Positions 45,307 through 55,931 of a DNA stretch of 64,000 bases are shown one piece after another. Position numbers and translations under genes: made by a program. The stretch is from Akebia trifoliata (lineage: Eukaryota > Streptophyta > Magnoliopsida > Ranunculales > Lardizabalaceae). The stretch is taken from NCBI GenBank assembly GCA_017979445.1, contig CM030715.1, forward strand, positions 11,772,187 to 11,836,186. The letters are read 5' to 3'. Below the pieces are notes generated by a model, which saw only the letters and a program-made list of their open reading frames with translations, had not been told where the DNA came from and did no database searches. Numbering within the stretch: the first letter of the stretch is position 1; each line of letters begins with the position of its first letter.

Positions 45307-45857
45307 TTAGCATGGAGCTGGGGTTCGTTGGCACGGAGCTAGATATTGATTAGCACGGAATTGGGGTTTGTCAGCACGGAGCTGAAGGTTTATTGACGTG
45401 AAGCCGGAAGGTTATCGGCAGGGAGCCAAAGATTTGTCAACGCGGAGCTGGAGGTTTGTCAGCACGGAGTTGAAGGTTCATCAGCACGGAGTGGGAAGTT
45501 TGTCAGTACGAAGCTGGAGGTTTGTCGGCACGGAGCCAAAGGTTCATTAGTACGGAACTGGAGGTTTATCAGCAGGAAGCCAAATGTTCATCAGCATGGA
45601 GCCGGAAGTTTGTCAACACAGAATTGGAGGTTTATCGGCACGAGCCGAAGGTTCATCAGCACGGAGCCGGAGGTTTGTCAGCACAGAGCCGGAGGTTTAT
45701 CGGCACGGAGCCAGAGGTTTGTCAGCACGGAGCCGGAGGTTTATCGTTTCGGAGCTGAAAGTTCAATAGCACGGAGCTGGAGGTTTATCGGCACGGAGCC
45801 GAAAGTTCATCAGCACGGAGCCGAAGGTTTTTCAGCACGGAGCTGAAGGTTTATTAG
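45307..45857. repeat. 22 bp minisatellite in element B leader, about 25 copies
   Basis: The unit is TCAGCACGGAGCCGGAGGTTT plus one base (G, A or C). It is clearly more GC-rich than the surroundings. Because 22 is not a multiple of three, every frame is cycled, and overlapping plus-strand frames (45522-45846) are by-products. It is contiguous, without unique spacers. Confidence 0.92.
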
Positions 45858-45933
45858 TTAGAAAAAACATTTTGTAAAGACGGATTATTGTAAAAAATTG
45901 AGTCGAAAAACCATTTTGTTAGCCCCTCAATTC

Positions 45934-46100
45934 AATTCTCTGAAATTAAGATCGGCCAGTCAAATCTCTAAGGAAAAGGTGGCATACAATGGCACTCTTA
46001 AATCACCTTATTTCCTTAAATAGACGTAGTCTATCCCCCTCGTATTAACAGGGTAAGATCGTTCTTAGGCACCGACTTTGATCAAGAATTGCAATTGGTG
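45934..46100 (-). other. Leader block conserved between elements B and A
   Basis: Landmarks TTCTCTGAAATTAAGA, AGGTGGCATACAATGG, TAGACGTAGTCTATCCCCCT, TTAGGCACC and TTTGATCAAGAA match 13051-13232 in element A in order and spacing. It sits between the two minisatellites of B, which suggests the arrays expanded around a constrained core. Confidence 0.7.
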
Positions 46101-46253
46101 CTTTAAAATTTCTTTATTATTTTTTTTTTCAAATCCAGTTTGTTGATAAATGATTGGATTTATTTGAATTGATCAACCAATTGTTGATCTTGAATGTTCA
46201 CACATAGATTATGTACATGGTTGAGATTAAATGATAGATATTGTTCGGGTTGG

Positions 46254-46955
46254 GTACGGGTTATGGATCCAACTCGAAATGGATATGGGTTGTGGACTTA
46301 TTTTGGAAATGAATATGGGTCGAAGATCAATTATGGGTCGAGGACCCATTTGAAATGGATATGGGTCGTAGACCTATTTGAAAGTGGGTATGGGTCGTGG
46401 ACCCATTTAGAAGTGGGTATGGGTCATTGATCCATTTGAAAATGGATATGGGTCGTATACCCAGTTTGAAGTGGTTATGGGTCGTGGACCCATTTGAAGC
46501 AGATATGGGTCGTGAACCCATTTAAAAATGGATATGGGTCATGAACCCATTTGGAAGTGGGTATGGGTCGTAGACCCGTTTGAAAGTGGGTATGGGTCAT
46601 GGACTCACTTGGAAATGGATATGGGTCGTGAATCGATTTGAAGCGGATATGGGTTGTGGACCCATTTGGAAGTGGATATGGGTCGTGGACCCATTTGAAG
46701 CGGATATGAGTTATGGACGTATTTTGAAATAGATATGAGTTGTGGACTCATTTTGAAATGGATATGGGTCGTAGACCCATTTGGAAGTGGGTATGGGTCA
46801 TAGATCCATTTGAAAGTGAATATGGGTTATGGATCCATTTTGAAGTGGGTATGGGTCGTGGACTCATTTGGAAATAGATATGGGTCATGGACCCATTTAG
46901 GTGTGGATACGGGTCACGGACCCGATTCGGAGTGGTTATGGGTCGTGAACCCAAT
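46254..46955. repeat. 29 bp minisatellite in element B leader, about 24 copies
   Basis: The unit is TATGGGTCGTGGACCCATTT followed by GGAAGTGGA or similar. Each unit contains the near-palindrome GGGTCGTGGACCC, so single strands could form many short hairpins. Frames across it (46194-46430 plus, 46327-46954 minus) are artefacts. Confidence 0.92.
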
Positions 46956-48028
46956 TGAAGTTAATCCTCGATGACAGATGATGATAAGGTTGATAGTACG
47001 CCACATTGGGTCAAGATCAATTTTCGATAGGTAAAGTATAGGCTAGCTCCGTTTGAATCAACCACAAAGTAGTGAGTGGTAGGCCCTAAGTTTAACGATA
47101 GAAATGATGTATTTAATCATTTTCAAGCCTTAAAACTCAAAAAATAAATAAATAAATTCCACGAGAAAAGTTGTCAGGACTGATGTAAGGGACGAAATCA
47201 GCAAAAAACAATTTTTTTTTTTAGGGTCCGTTTTTAATGAATGGACCGAAGAACTTTTGTACTGGTCCGCTCTTTAAAAACGGACCAGAACCTTAATTTT
47301 CACAAAAACTCTTTTTTTTTTTTAGGCACATAGCCTCTGTTTTTTGGCTTGATGTAAATTTTTTTTTTTTTTTTATGATGCAAAGTATAAAAAAAAATAT
47401 AAAGATTTCCCCATTTACCTAGGGGACATGTAAGGAACAAAGTAGAAAAAAAATAAAAAAAAAAACCTAAAATCTATACAACTTTGCCTTCAAGGGCTAA
47501 AAAAACAAAAATAAGATTACATGATAACCAAGGGTTGATACATCTTGACATTTGTGTCCTATGCCTCTAATCGTATTTTGATGCATGTGGCTATAGGTGA
47601 TTTGAGGTTACTCAATCTTCAAACTTCCATGCACAATGAAATGTACACTTCTTAAGTTGGTAATTGAGGTGGATGTTCTCCTCCCCGCCTCCCCAAATAA
47701 ACGATTTAGGGGGCTTGAGAGTACTGGCATCCGGGGTTAGATTTTAAAATAGGAGATGGTGCTTTGTGCAATGAGCTATAAATCGAATGTGCACAAGTGC
47801 ATTACAAATGTGTATCAACCCTTACAACTTTGAATCACAACAAGATAATAAAATAAATATTACATGCATTCCCACCAAAAAAGAGAAAATCATAAACACA
47901 ACAAAGTGAATCAACCACCAAATATGTTAGTAACAAAATAAAGCAAAGGAATAAAGTTGAATATTTTTTTTGAAAGAAAAATAAAAGAAAAGAAAATAAT
48001 CAAATCAAATCGGTTTGGACCCACTAAT
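46956..48028 (-). other. Proximal leader of element B
   Basis: No gene is seen. The region has several T or A runs (47210-47230, 47310-47385, 47445-47465). A local palindromic pair TAATGAATGGACCGAA / TACTGGTCCGCTCTTT lies around AACGGACCAGAACC (47235-47295). It adjoins the primer binding site. Confidence 0.45.
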
Positions 48029-48047
48029 CTCCCCAGTGGTGTCGTCA
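48029..48047 (-). other. Primer binding site of element B
   Basis: The minus strand after the LTR reads ACT, then TGACGACACCACTGGGGAG. This resembles the tRNA-Arg site of element A (TGGCGACTCCACTGGGGAC) with three differences. Position and similarity support a degenerate tRNA-Arg primer site. Confidence 0.6.
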
Positions 48048-48050
48048 AGT

Positions 48051-50031
48051 TGTAGACATAAAATGTTCACAATGAACCTCAATGCTACATTGTTTGGAGT
48101 CGCCACCACTCTTTTTTGGAAATGGGTGTGAATGGGCACCCGAATTGATTTTTTTTAAAAACCATTTTTTTCATGGTATTGTAGTGACTCTCATATATTC
48201 AAAAAGGGTACGGTCTACATAAAATCTAGGTAAGGAGGTCCGGTTAGAGGATGGGGAAGGTGTTAGACACCTCATCCTCTCCACCAAAGGTGATTACCTT
48301 GCCTAGCCATTTTATTTTGTAAAAATCTTAAGAAAATAAATACTAAAATGTATGAAAATGCATGATAAGGGTGGTGTGTGCATTGGAGTGAAATGTTTCC
48401 TTAACAAAGGATTTTGATTTTCAATATGACATTAGGGGCATTCTATGAAAAAGAATGACCAATGTAGTCACATTAAATTTATGAATATAAATGTAGGTTT
48501 AAGCTTTTAGAAAGACTTCATGATGGAGTTCCCTTGAGGCCACAACCATGATGCATGTATGCATGGCTAGAAACTTAGTGTTTCACCCCATCAAGAGGGT
48601 GACACATTTCTTCATCATAGCCATGCATAAGTGAGTGTGTGCATTGTGTACAATATGATGCATGATTGAGGTGAAAAGGGCTTCAACCCCCATCCTTTTG
48701 ATCGAACCTTAGTCCAACCTACCGGGGATGGGAGAGGGTATGCATTACATCCTAAGGTTTTCTAAAAAGAAAATAAAGTAGAGGGTTAGAAGAAGAAGAT
48801 GCAAGTTTTGAAGTAAATAGACTACATGTTAAACCCCACCTTGTCCCTTGGTAAACTTGAACCTTGAAGAGTAGACTTGAGAGTTGAAGGTTGAGTTGAA
48901 GTTTAGAAGATGGGAGAATGAGTAGAGATTTTGGTAGAGTTTTAGGTTGAGAGATGGGGGCTTGAGAGCATCCCTTGTTCTTAGAAAATGAGGGTATTTA
49001 TAAAGTTTTTGGAGGACTTTTGGAGATAAAGTGGTCCAACCCTAAAAATAAAGAAAATGGAAATGAGGTTTAGGTTGTTTCTTTTTGGATTTTTCAATTG
49101 TATGAGGGCAAAGATGATATTTGTGAAGAAACCTTAAAAACATTCTTTGATCCTTGATTTTTTGGTAAATAAAGGTGAGAAAACAAAAATACTTTTGGGA
49201 GGGTGAATAAGGGAGTGACATGTGTAAAGGTAGAGTGGTAGGTAAAAAGTAGATCTTGGTTTATTTGTAAATAACAAATAAAGGAAGGGTGGAAGTATAA
49301 TTTTGAAATGGGCCAATGGGAGAACAAAAGTATTTTTGGGAGGGTGAATAGGAGAATGACATGTGTAAATCTTAAGTGGTAGGTGAAAAGTAAATCTTGA
49401 TTCATTTGTAAATAACAAATAAAGTAAGGGTAGAAGTATATTTTTGAAATGGACCAATGGGAGAACTACATGTATGTACTTGAAGATTCCCACCTTTTGA
49501 TGGTATAATGGGAAGTTCTCTTACTTTTATGGATTATTACCAAAGACCAAATAACCTTTTTGATTTGATCAAACTTTTTGAGAAGGGCATTCTTGAGTTT
49601 TCACAAAAGGGAAGTTGACCCTCCAATTAGATGATGCATTGGGTATTGGGGGCTTATGAGGTATCAACATGTGTCATCTTGTGAAGGGGTGAGAGAATGG
49701 ACTTGGAGTGGACTTGGTGTTGGGCTTGGGCTTGGGTTTGGGTTAGGATATGGACTTGGGTTTGGGCTTAGGATGGTCTTGATTTTGGGTTTGAGATACG
49801 GACTTTATTTATGGACTTGGGTTTGGATATGGGTGATGGATATAGGTTTAAAGTGGATTAGGGACAAGGTATGGGCATGCAATGATATGAGATGCAATAA
49901 GTATACGTGTATGCATGAATAATGATGTCACGTGGCAATGGGAGTCCGTCAAAGAGCTTGAGTCTAACTCGGGATCAATTCGAGAAAATTTGGATTTTCC
50001 TAATGGGTTCGTGCAAATTGGTGTGTCTACA
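48051..50031 (-). mobile_element. 5' LTR of element B
   Basis: This 1981 bp LTR has perfect TGTAGACA...TGTCTACA ends. It is collinear with 33309-35290, including the 140 bp duplication (49191-49470) and the GGGCTTGGGCTTGGG-type run near the outer end. GTATT follows at 50032. Confidence 0.92.
48995..49005 (-). promoter_or_regulatory. TATA box of the element B 5' LTR
   Basis: The minus strand reads CTTTATAAATA. The other LTR has CTATAAATA at the same place. It lies in the inner half of the LTR, as expected for the core promoter of the element RNA. Confidence 0.55.
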
Positions 50032-50135
50032 GTATTGTTTGTTTATATGCTTATGGTTCACTTTGTTCATGTTGAGCTTTAATATAATTAATGTTCACTT
50101 TGTTCTTGTATCAATGTTGCCTTGCTTTGGGAGTA

Positions 50136-50302
50136 GGAACGGATGGAAAGTCAAGAACACTAGGAAGCAAGTCAATTGCAACTCATGGCTGGGCAAGCCC
50201 GTCAGAAATGTGAATGGGGAATGGATGCGGCATCTGCTGCTCAGTTAGGTAATGATGTCAGCCATGGGCCTTCGCCAACCTCTGCTACTGCTGATGCTCC
50301 AG
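50136..50302 (+). pseudogene. Exon-like fragment of unknown origin in the CACTA
   Basis: The sequence lies between an acceptor-like GGGAGTAG and a donor CCAG/GTAACT. One frame reads ASQLQLMAGQARQKCEWGMD, then AASAAQLGNDVSHGPSPTSA, with one stop near its start. I do not recognise the protein. It could be a captured host exon or a remnant of a CACTA-encoded gene. Two further exon-like pieces follow at about 50492-50593 (frame SIIVEEDGDEGSKKRTSKGE to a stop) and 50940-51020. Confidence 0.4.
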
Positions 50303-50599
50303 GTAACTCTGATTTTAACTATTTGTGGTTCAGAATTTTAATTTTAAGGCCATCTTGAATTTGTAAGTTAGAATAGAAATTTGAAACTTAACCTAGTGGC
50401 TGTGACACTAGGCACTATTCAAAATTTGAAACTCTATGCGAGCATTTTTCTTTGCTTCTGTTAACTGTTCTCCTAAAATTTCTATACAACTGGCAGTGAT
50501 TCTAAATCTATAATTGTGGAAGAAGATGGTGATGAGGGGAGTAAGAAGAGGACATCTAAGGGAGAAATTAGTTCAGCTTCTGCTGAAAGTTAGACATTG

Positions 50600-51337
50600 G
50601 TCTTCTTGTGATCGTTCATGCCATTGTATTTGATATTTGCAATGCCTTATAGATATTGCTTCAATGATTACAGGTATTGATATGGCAGTAAGGAGAGGTC
50701 CAGAGGATTCTGGTGGAGAAAAAATCAGATGAAAGCATGGTGAAGGTAGGTGACGTCATTGCACGTCTAAAATAGATGGAAGTAGCTTTGAAAGCTGTAG
50801 AACTTTGTAAACAACATTCTAAAACTAAAGCTGCATTGGCCAAAGAAAAGGAACATGAGTTAATATCAAAGGTTAACTTCTGTTCTGGGTGGTGATTTCA
50901 TTTTCATTAGTAGTAACCTGATTTTGCAAGTTGGATGAAATCAAGTTCAGCACGGATGCATTCCAAATGGGCACAAAGAAGATTCAGGATGTTGTGGGAA
51001 CTGTTCAAGGAACTTGATACATTTCTTATTGAAAGTGGAATGTTTTTTTATTATTTTAAACTTCATTAAATTGATGTATGTGAACGTGATCTGAAGAATT
51101 CTTCTAACATGGGAGATTAAAATTTTGACTTATATTACTTACATAAGTATTTTTTTTTAAATCTTATTATTCTTTGATACTATGAATTGAATGTAAATTG
51201 TTGTGGATGGACTGTGAATAGATGGGGATGAGAGGATGGGATGGGATATAAATGTCGATGTGGACGGGATATATATGTGATTTTTTTTGCAGGTATATGT
51301 GGAAGACAAAAGCATTTGGGCACATAATGGTTTTTAA
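50600..51337. other. CACTA right body; no gene recognised
   Basis: 50690-50870 is purine-rich and reads as degraded coding (KSDESMVKVGDVIARLK-like with stops). The rest is AT-rich. No known motif was identified. Confidence 0.35.
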
Positions 51338-51570
51338 ATTAATTCGATGGTCTCAAGCCGTCGAAACTATTGTATGATTTTCAGATTCGACGGCCCAAAA
51401 CTGTCAAATTACTATATTCGAGGTCTTAAGCAGTCGAATTTCTAAAATTCTATGGTTTTTATCCGTTGAATAATTTTTCGACAGCACCCAATTCGACAGT
51501 TGAGACTGTCGAATTATTTCATATTCTCGACGATTTTGGGCCATCGATATTTGGGTATTTTCACATAGTG
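51338..51570. repeat. CACTA right subterminal repeats and terminal inverted repeat
   Basis: At least six copies of a TTCGAC/GTCGAA motif are arranged as short palindromes, for example ATTCGACAGTTGAGACTGTC with its GAAT. They end at the CACATAGTG terminus. Related motifs occur inside the left end (TTTCGACAGCCTC, ACCATCGAATTTC at about 26770-26805). Such subterminal repeats are the transposase-binding regions of CACTA elements. Confidence 0.8.
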
Positions 51571-53365
51571 GTTGGCCTTAGAGAATTGGGCCAGGTTAGC
51601 CTACATCTCCTCTCTAGCCTCTTGGGAAAACTAGTTAGAAGAGGCCAACTCAGCCTGAAGCATAGTTATTTTCTCATCCTACTCTCTAGATAGAACATTT
51701 GCCCGATTTTCAACCTCATGCCACTTCAGGAAGGCCACGGTGCCATAAACATGAGCCTATGAAGTAAGAAAGAGTATGTTAGAGCACAAATATTGGAAAG
51801 CAGTTGAGCAGGGTAGTTAGAGCAGTAGTTACCTGATGAAGACCGTGGACGAAGCAATCGAAACCCAGGTCAGCGTTAGTCCGGTCAATAATATCCCAAT
51901 CCATAGGGGAAAAGGACTAGAAGAGCAGGGAAACAGCGGTTACAGGATCCTTAATCCCGCAACCTTTATTATGGACGTAACAATGCGGGACGGAAGAGGT
52001 TGCCTTCATTCCAATCTAGGAGATAGGCTCGATGGCCCATCCAAGCAAAGACAAGACAGCCTCTTCCAATGGGGTCTTGGCAGAAGGGGGCCCTCAACCT
52101 CAGACCCCTCAGAAGGGAAGGGCTCCTTAGACTTTTCCTGACCAACCAACGCCTTTTTCGCTGTAGAAGAGGAAGAACAGGGCTATCCTCCCTAGGGGTG
52201 GCAAAACTCTACTCAGCCTCCGCCTGAATCTCCTTAGGAAGCTCTGTAGAGACAGCAATAGTACCAGTAGTAGCCCCGGTAGTAATCACAGTAGAGGCAG
52301 AAATAGAGACAAGAGGAAAGGCAACATGCTTCCCAGACATCACAGCCTCCCCAGAAAGGCTGGTACCTTGGGATGAGTGGCTTCTCTTCTTCCCTACACC
52401 TTGGTTTGGATAAGTAACGGAGCAGCCCTAGTAGCAGAGGCAAGAGGAAACTTCGAGAGTTCAATATTCATGATGTCAGAGGGCCCAAGCAGAACCTCAG
52501 AAGTAGAACTGAGCTACTCAAAATGGGTCAAACGACTCGAGTTCTATACGTTGGAGGGAGGAGCCGAATGATTAAAATCCCTTCGTCGTGGAGCTGACGA
52601 AAGTGGATTAAGACCCTTCACGGCACAGCCAGAAGGAGCTCATCATACAGGTGGTCAAGGGATGTCACCTAGAAGATCGTCCACCATCACTCTCTCTGGT
52701 CCTGGTCCAGAGATTTACTACCTCTGGCCTCCGATCTTCAAGTGCTCTGCGCTGTATCTTCTTAGCCTCCGTAGTCACCAAAGCGGAAGATTCTGTACAA
52801 AAAGAGGAAAAATAACTAAGAAAGTAGTACTGAGCATGGATAGAGTAAATGAAAGAGACAACTTCAACCAGTAACCTAAAAAAGCATTACCCTATAAGGT
52901 TTGAGGGACTTTGAATCCCTCACAGGGAATGCCAATGGCAAATTCCTAGTCTCCAGAAATGTAGAGGGGGTCTTTATGCCACCCTTTATCAGAACTTGAG
53001 ATAGAAGGGGTCAGAGCCACCGCTGCACTCTTGGAGGACAATGAGTAAAATCCCGACTGATTGGGAATAACCTTAAGGTTGTACTGAGAGAGGAAGTCGT
53101 TGGGGGTAACGCCCATCTTCTCCATAGCCTCTACCAGACGATAAAAATTTTAGGATATTTGACCAGGGAACTGGTTTATCTTACTCAGTACTTCTCGAAG
53201 GAAAGCAAAAAGAAGATAACTAAGGCCAACTTTGATTTGGCCGACGTAAACAAAGATTTTTCCCTGACTGCAATCATCAGGAGTGTCAGAGTTACTACCG
53301 ACCCGAATGTGCACCGAAGTAGGAATATACAGGCTTCGTTAAAGTTGCGATACAGTGATAGCCAT
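51571..53365 (-). pseudogene. 5' part of the antisense, intron-containing gene of element C
   Basis: This minus-strand gene lies between pol and the 3' LTR of element C. Exon 1 starts at ATG 53365 and reads FVYVGQIKVGLSYLLFAFLR, VLSKINQFPGQIS, MEKMGVTPNDFLSQYNLKV and SDKGWHKDPLYISGD. This resembles the domain Pfam calls 'putative gypsy type transposon' (PF04195); that is from memory. Intron 1 is 52793-52890 (GTAATG...TGTACAG). Exon 2 opens with ESSALVTTEAKKIQRRALED. Intron 2 is 51757-51832 (GTAACT...TTCATAG). Exon 3 starts AHVYGTVAFLKWHEVENRA and runs into the coiled coil at 26658-25967. TAG stands for Gln several times, so it is a pseudogene. An antisense TATA-like box (TTATAAATAAGG) lies near 53548-53560. 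Confidence 0.7.
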
Positions 53366-53820
53366 GGGAAAGCCAAGTATGGAAAAAGAAAAGATTAGAT
53401 AGAGAGAGGAAGAAATTACCTCGAAGCAAAGAGGTAACTACTACAGCAAAGTAAAATGAGAAAGAGAAAAAGTCTTTGCAGAAAAACAGAGAGAAGAATT
53501 AGCAGAATTCCAACATGATTGCAGACGAAGAATGCACTAAATCCCTTATTTATAAGAAGAGGCAAATGAGTACATACGCTTGAAAGGATTACTCGAATCC
53601 AACCGAAGTGTCGTAAATTGGTGGTAGTGCAAAGAGGCTAAGGGACATGTGGACAGATACAAATGAAGAAGAATCCATCTGGACCGTCAACAGAGACTCG
53701 AAGCTACATTGCATTGAATGCGTTGATTCGAAAATAGTAAGTACAATTATGAAAGGCCTAAGTAGCCAATAGGAAAGTAGAATTGCGTCTCGAGGAAACG
53801 AAGAGATCTTGTGCCTCCTC

Positions 53821-53833
53821 AAGAGGGGGTAGT
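53821..53833 (+). other. Polypurine tract of element C
   Basis: AAGAGGGGGTAGT lies immediately before the 3' LTR. It confirms plus orientation for element C. Confidence 0.78.
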
Positions 53834-54414
53834 TATAAAGGAAAATAATTGTGCAGTAATCTTAACCGTACACGTATCCAAGCCGGCTAAGTTGTACCTG
53901 ACACAGATCAGCTGATAAGGCGTTGTCCAACAAGCAGGGCAGGTCAGAGCAAAGACCTCCCTAGTCTGGCTAGCAGGGCAGTACAACACTAAGTGAAGCC
54001 AATCCTGCTAGGTAGGGTAGGCTAGGCCTCGAGAAAACTGCAATACTGTTGCGTGCAAGAAAGTCCCAAAAATCCCAGAGAGGATCTCTACAGATAAGTT
54101 CGATGGATCTAAAATGTCCTGATTAGGTAAATAACCCCATTGAACCAGCAGAAATCCCATGATTGCAACCTATAGAGGGGAAACCCTAAGATAAGATAGG
54201 AAGGTTATATAGCACAGTAAGCACTATTGAAAGGGGGATTGGAAAGAGATCGAGAGCTAACCAATATTATTTACAGTTCCTCTGTCTCTCTAACTTGAGC
54301 ATCGAATTGTCTGTGGCAGGTACCAGGCCATCGCGAGGAGGGATGCGCTAGGAACGATTTCGGATTGGTGCGGGTTAGGACCATTAGAGTTGTCCACCGA
54401 ATTTCGATCGCACA
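53834..54414 (+). mobile_element. 3' LTR of element C
   Basis: The 581 bp LTR is collinear with 20238-20817, with scattered substitutions mostly of the transition type. It ends CGATCGCACA, followed by AAGTT (target duplication, GAGTT on the left). It carries the TATA-like GTTATATAGC at 54204-54213. Confidence 0.88.
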
Positions 54415-55931
54415 AAGTTGGTTTAAACCTATTTCAGGAAAATGTTTGACTGCCTGTGTTGAACACTTTGTTCAAAACTACATTAATCGTTGATTTTATC
54501 CATTGAACCTCAATAATAAATTAAGACACATTGAGTCGACACGACTGAGTTTTTAGCAAACTCAACCATCTTTAAAACATAGAGTGACAATCTTAACACG
54601 ACCAGTGAACATGACTCAAAAATAACATGAAATTAGTGGGTTTAGATCAAGCCTAACTAGGCTTTGATAATAATAATGTCAACCCATCTAACATGATTAT
54701 TAAATGGGTCGGGTATAGGTTAAGGACGTCAACCCATTTTGACATGTTTAGTTATATTATCATTAATGTATAGTTCTGAATACACCAACAATTATTTAAG
54801 AATTTTTTTAAATTACCCTCTTTTTACTATAATTTTTTTCAGAATTTTTTCATAATACATTTTTTTTAAAATTCTATAAAATACAAAGGGTGTTTTAAGA
54901 TATTTTTCAAATAATTAATGGTTAAGTTTTTAGTTTTAGAAAGACAATGCACTTTCCTTATGAAGTTATTTATTTATTTATATTTATATTTATTTTAATC
55001 TATTTTTTCATTGAAATCTAGAGGCATGTAGTGTTTGATTCTTAATATAGTGATTCATGTGGGCAAAACGACCCTCAGTAAGAATTAAGGCTTGTATTTT
55101 TATGTGATAATGAAGTAAGCTTTGCTTAGCCAATAATAATAATTATTATTATTATTATTATAATAATAAAATAATTTTCTTATTAAATTAGTAAGGAATG
55201 TTTTCTGAACACTTCACCTTATGGCATCCAAAAACATAATCTAATGCCTCATGATTGTAAAGGACAAAATTATATGTACTTTAATAAAAAAGATTTACAA
55301 AAATATGATTGTGACTTTATTTTTTATAATTATATTTTATTTTTGGTGGTGGAAATCATGCAACTTACTTTATTAAAATAAAGATTAGAATTTTATTAAA
55401 CAAGTCATATATGGGTTGGGTCAGGTATACTATTTATAAATGGATATGATTTGAATTTAAGTTTTTTATACGATTATTAAATAGGTCGGATTTGAGTTTG
55501 TTTAATTTTCATAATACCCTTACTTCAACACTACAAGAACACAATCTGACTCGACCAACTGCCCCTCATATGCATGACTAATGATAATCAGACTTGGAAA
55601 TTTTAACTCGGTCTGTTTTCAATCCACGTGGCAAGTGTATAAAATAATTGAAATTTTTCCTTGTGTATCTCGAAGAAAAAGATGTATGGTTCTGTGCAGT
55701 TGCCATGTCGGCTGAGTTAGAAATTTTGAACCAACTATATCGACTCTTTGTGCGTTAGTTCTATCTCGTACTACATGTACTACAAGAAGCATCCACGGAA
55801 AAGTCCAAAATTATAAACTTGTACTACAATAATAAAAAGCTATAACGTAAAATCAAATTTTATATACTTTAATCAATCTGTAGAAAGAGAACAACATTTG
55901 ATTCTATACACCAAGTAGTAATTTTGTTTGG
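54415..55931. other. Flank of element C; no gene recognised
   Basis: This is AT-rich intergenic DNA. It contains an (ATT)n/(TAA)n microsatellite (55132-55173) and inverted motifs such as ATGGGTCGGGTATAGG / AACCCATTTTGACATG near 54710-54750. The last 120 bp are probably 3' UTR of the minus-strand gene ending at 55932. Confidence 0.5.
55132..55173. repeat. (AAT/ATT)n microsatellite
   Basis: AATAATAATAATTATTATTATT continues into TAATAATAAAAT, forming an inverted pair of trinucleotide runs. Confidence 0.85.

Larger units (their letters stand above)
33309..50031 (-). mobile_element. Element B: complete Ogre-like Ty3/gypsy retrotransposon
   Basis: LTRs of 1982 and 1981 bp, a perfect 5 bp target duplication GTATT (33304-33308 and 50032-50036), a polypurine tract next to the left LTR and a tRNA-Arg-like primer site next to the right LTR delimit a 16.7 kb element on the minus strand. 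The order is 5' LTR, 2.9 kb leader with two minisatellites, gag, Pro-rich linker, protease/G-patch, RT, two RNase H domains, integrase, 3' UTR, 3' LTR. Each gene has stops, so it is not autonomous. Unlike A, I see no ORF1. Confidence 0.92.
26659..51570. mobile_element. CACTA (En/Spm-type) DNA transposon, non-autonomous, with captured exons
   Basis: The right end reads, inward, CACTATGTGAAAATACCC (51570 down). The left end starts TACTACCTCAAAA at 26659, matching ACTA and AAAA with a mutated first base. GTT flanks both ends (26656-26658 and 51571-51573), the 3 bp duplication expected of CACTA elements. Removing the element and one GTT restores the antisense reading frame of element C. Subterminal palindromic TTCGAC motifs lie near both ends. 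Without nested element B it is about 8.2 kb. I see no recognisable transposase; the body contains an AHL exon, an eIF5A exon, other exon-like pieces, a MITE and a SINE-like stretch. Confidence 0.8.
20238..54414 (+). mobile_element. Element C: Tat-type Ty3/gypsy retrotransposon, interrupted by a CACTA element
   Basis: The LTRs are 20238-20817 and 53834-54414. The flanks are GAGTT on the left and AAGTT on the right, a target duplication with one change. Gag and pol are on the plus strand. The 3' region has tandem arrays and an antisense spliced gene. Without the CACTA (26659-51570 plus one GTT) the element is about 9.3 kb. RT and RNase H are largely deleted and all frames are broken. Confidence 0.85.

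Noticed and set aside
45522..45846. Plus-strand frames of a basic repetitive protein
   Set aside because: They are generated by the 22 bp array in all phases, with no start context, promoter or non-repeat sequence.
54690..54760. GGGTC/GACCC-type inverted motifs near 54715 as ends of a MITE
   Set aside because: No matching terminal repeats with a target duplication could be found on both sides.
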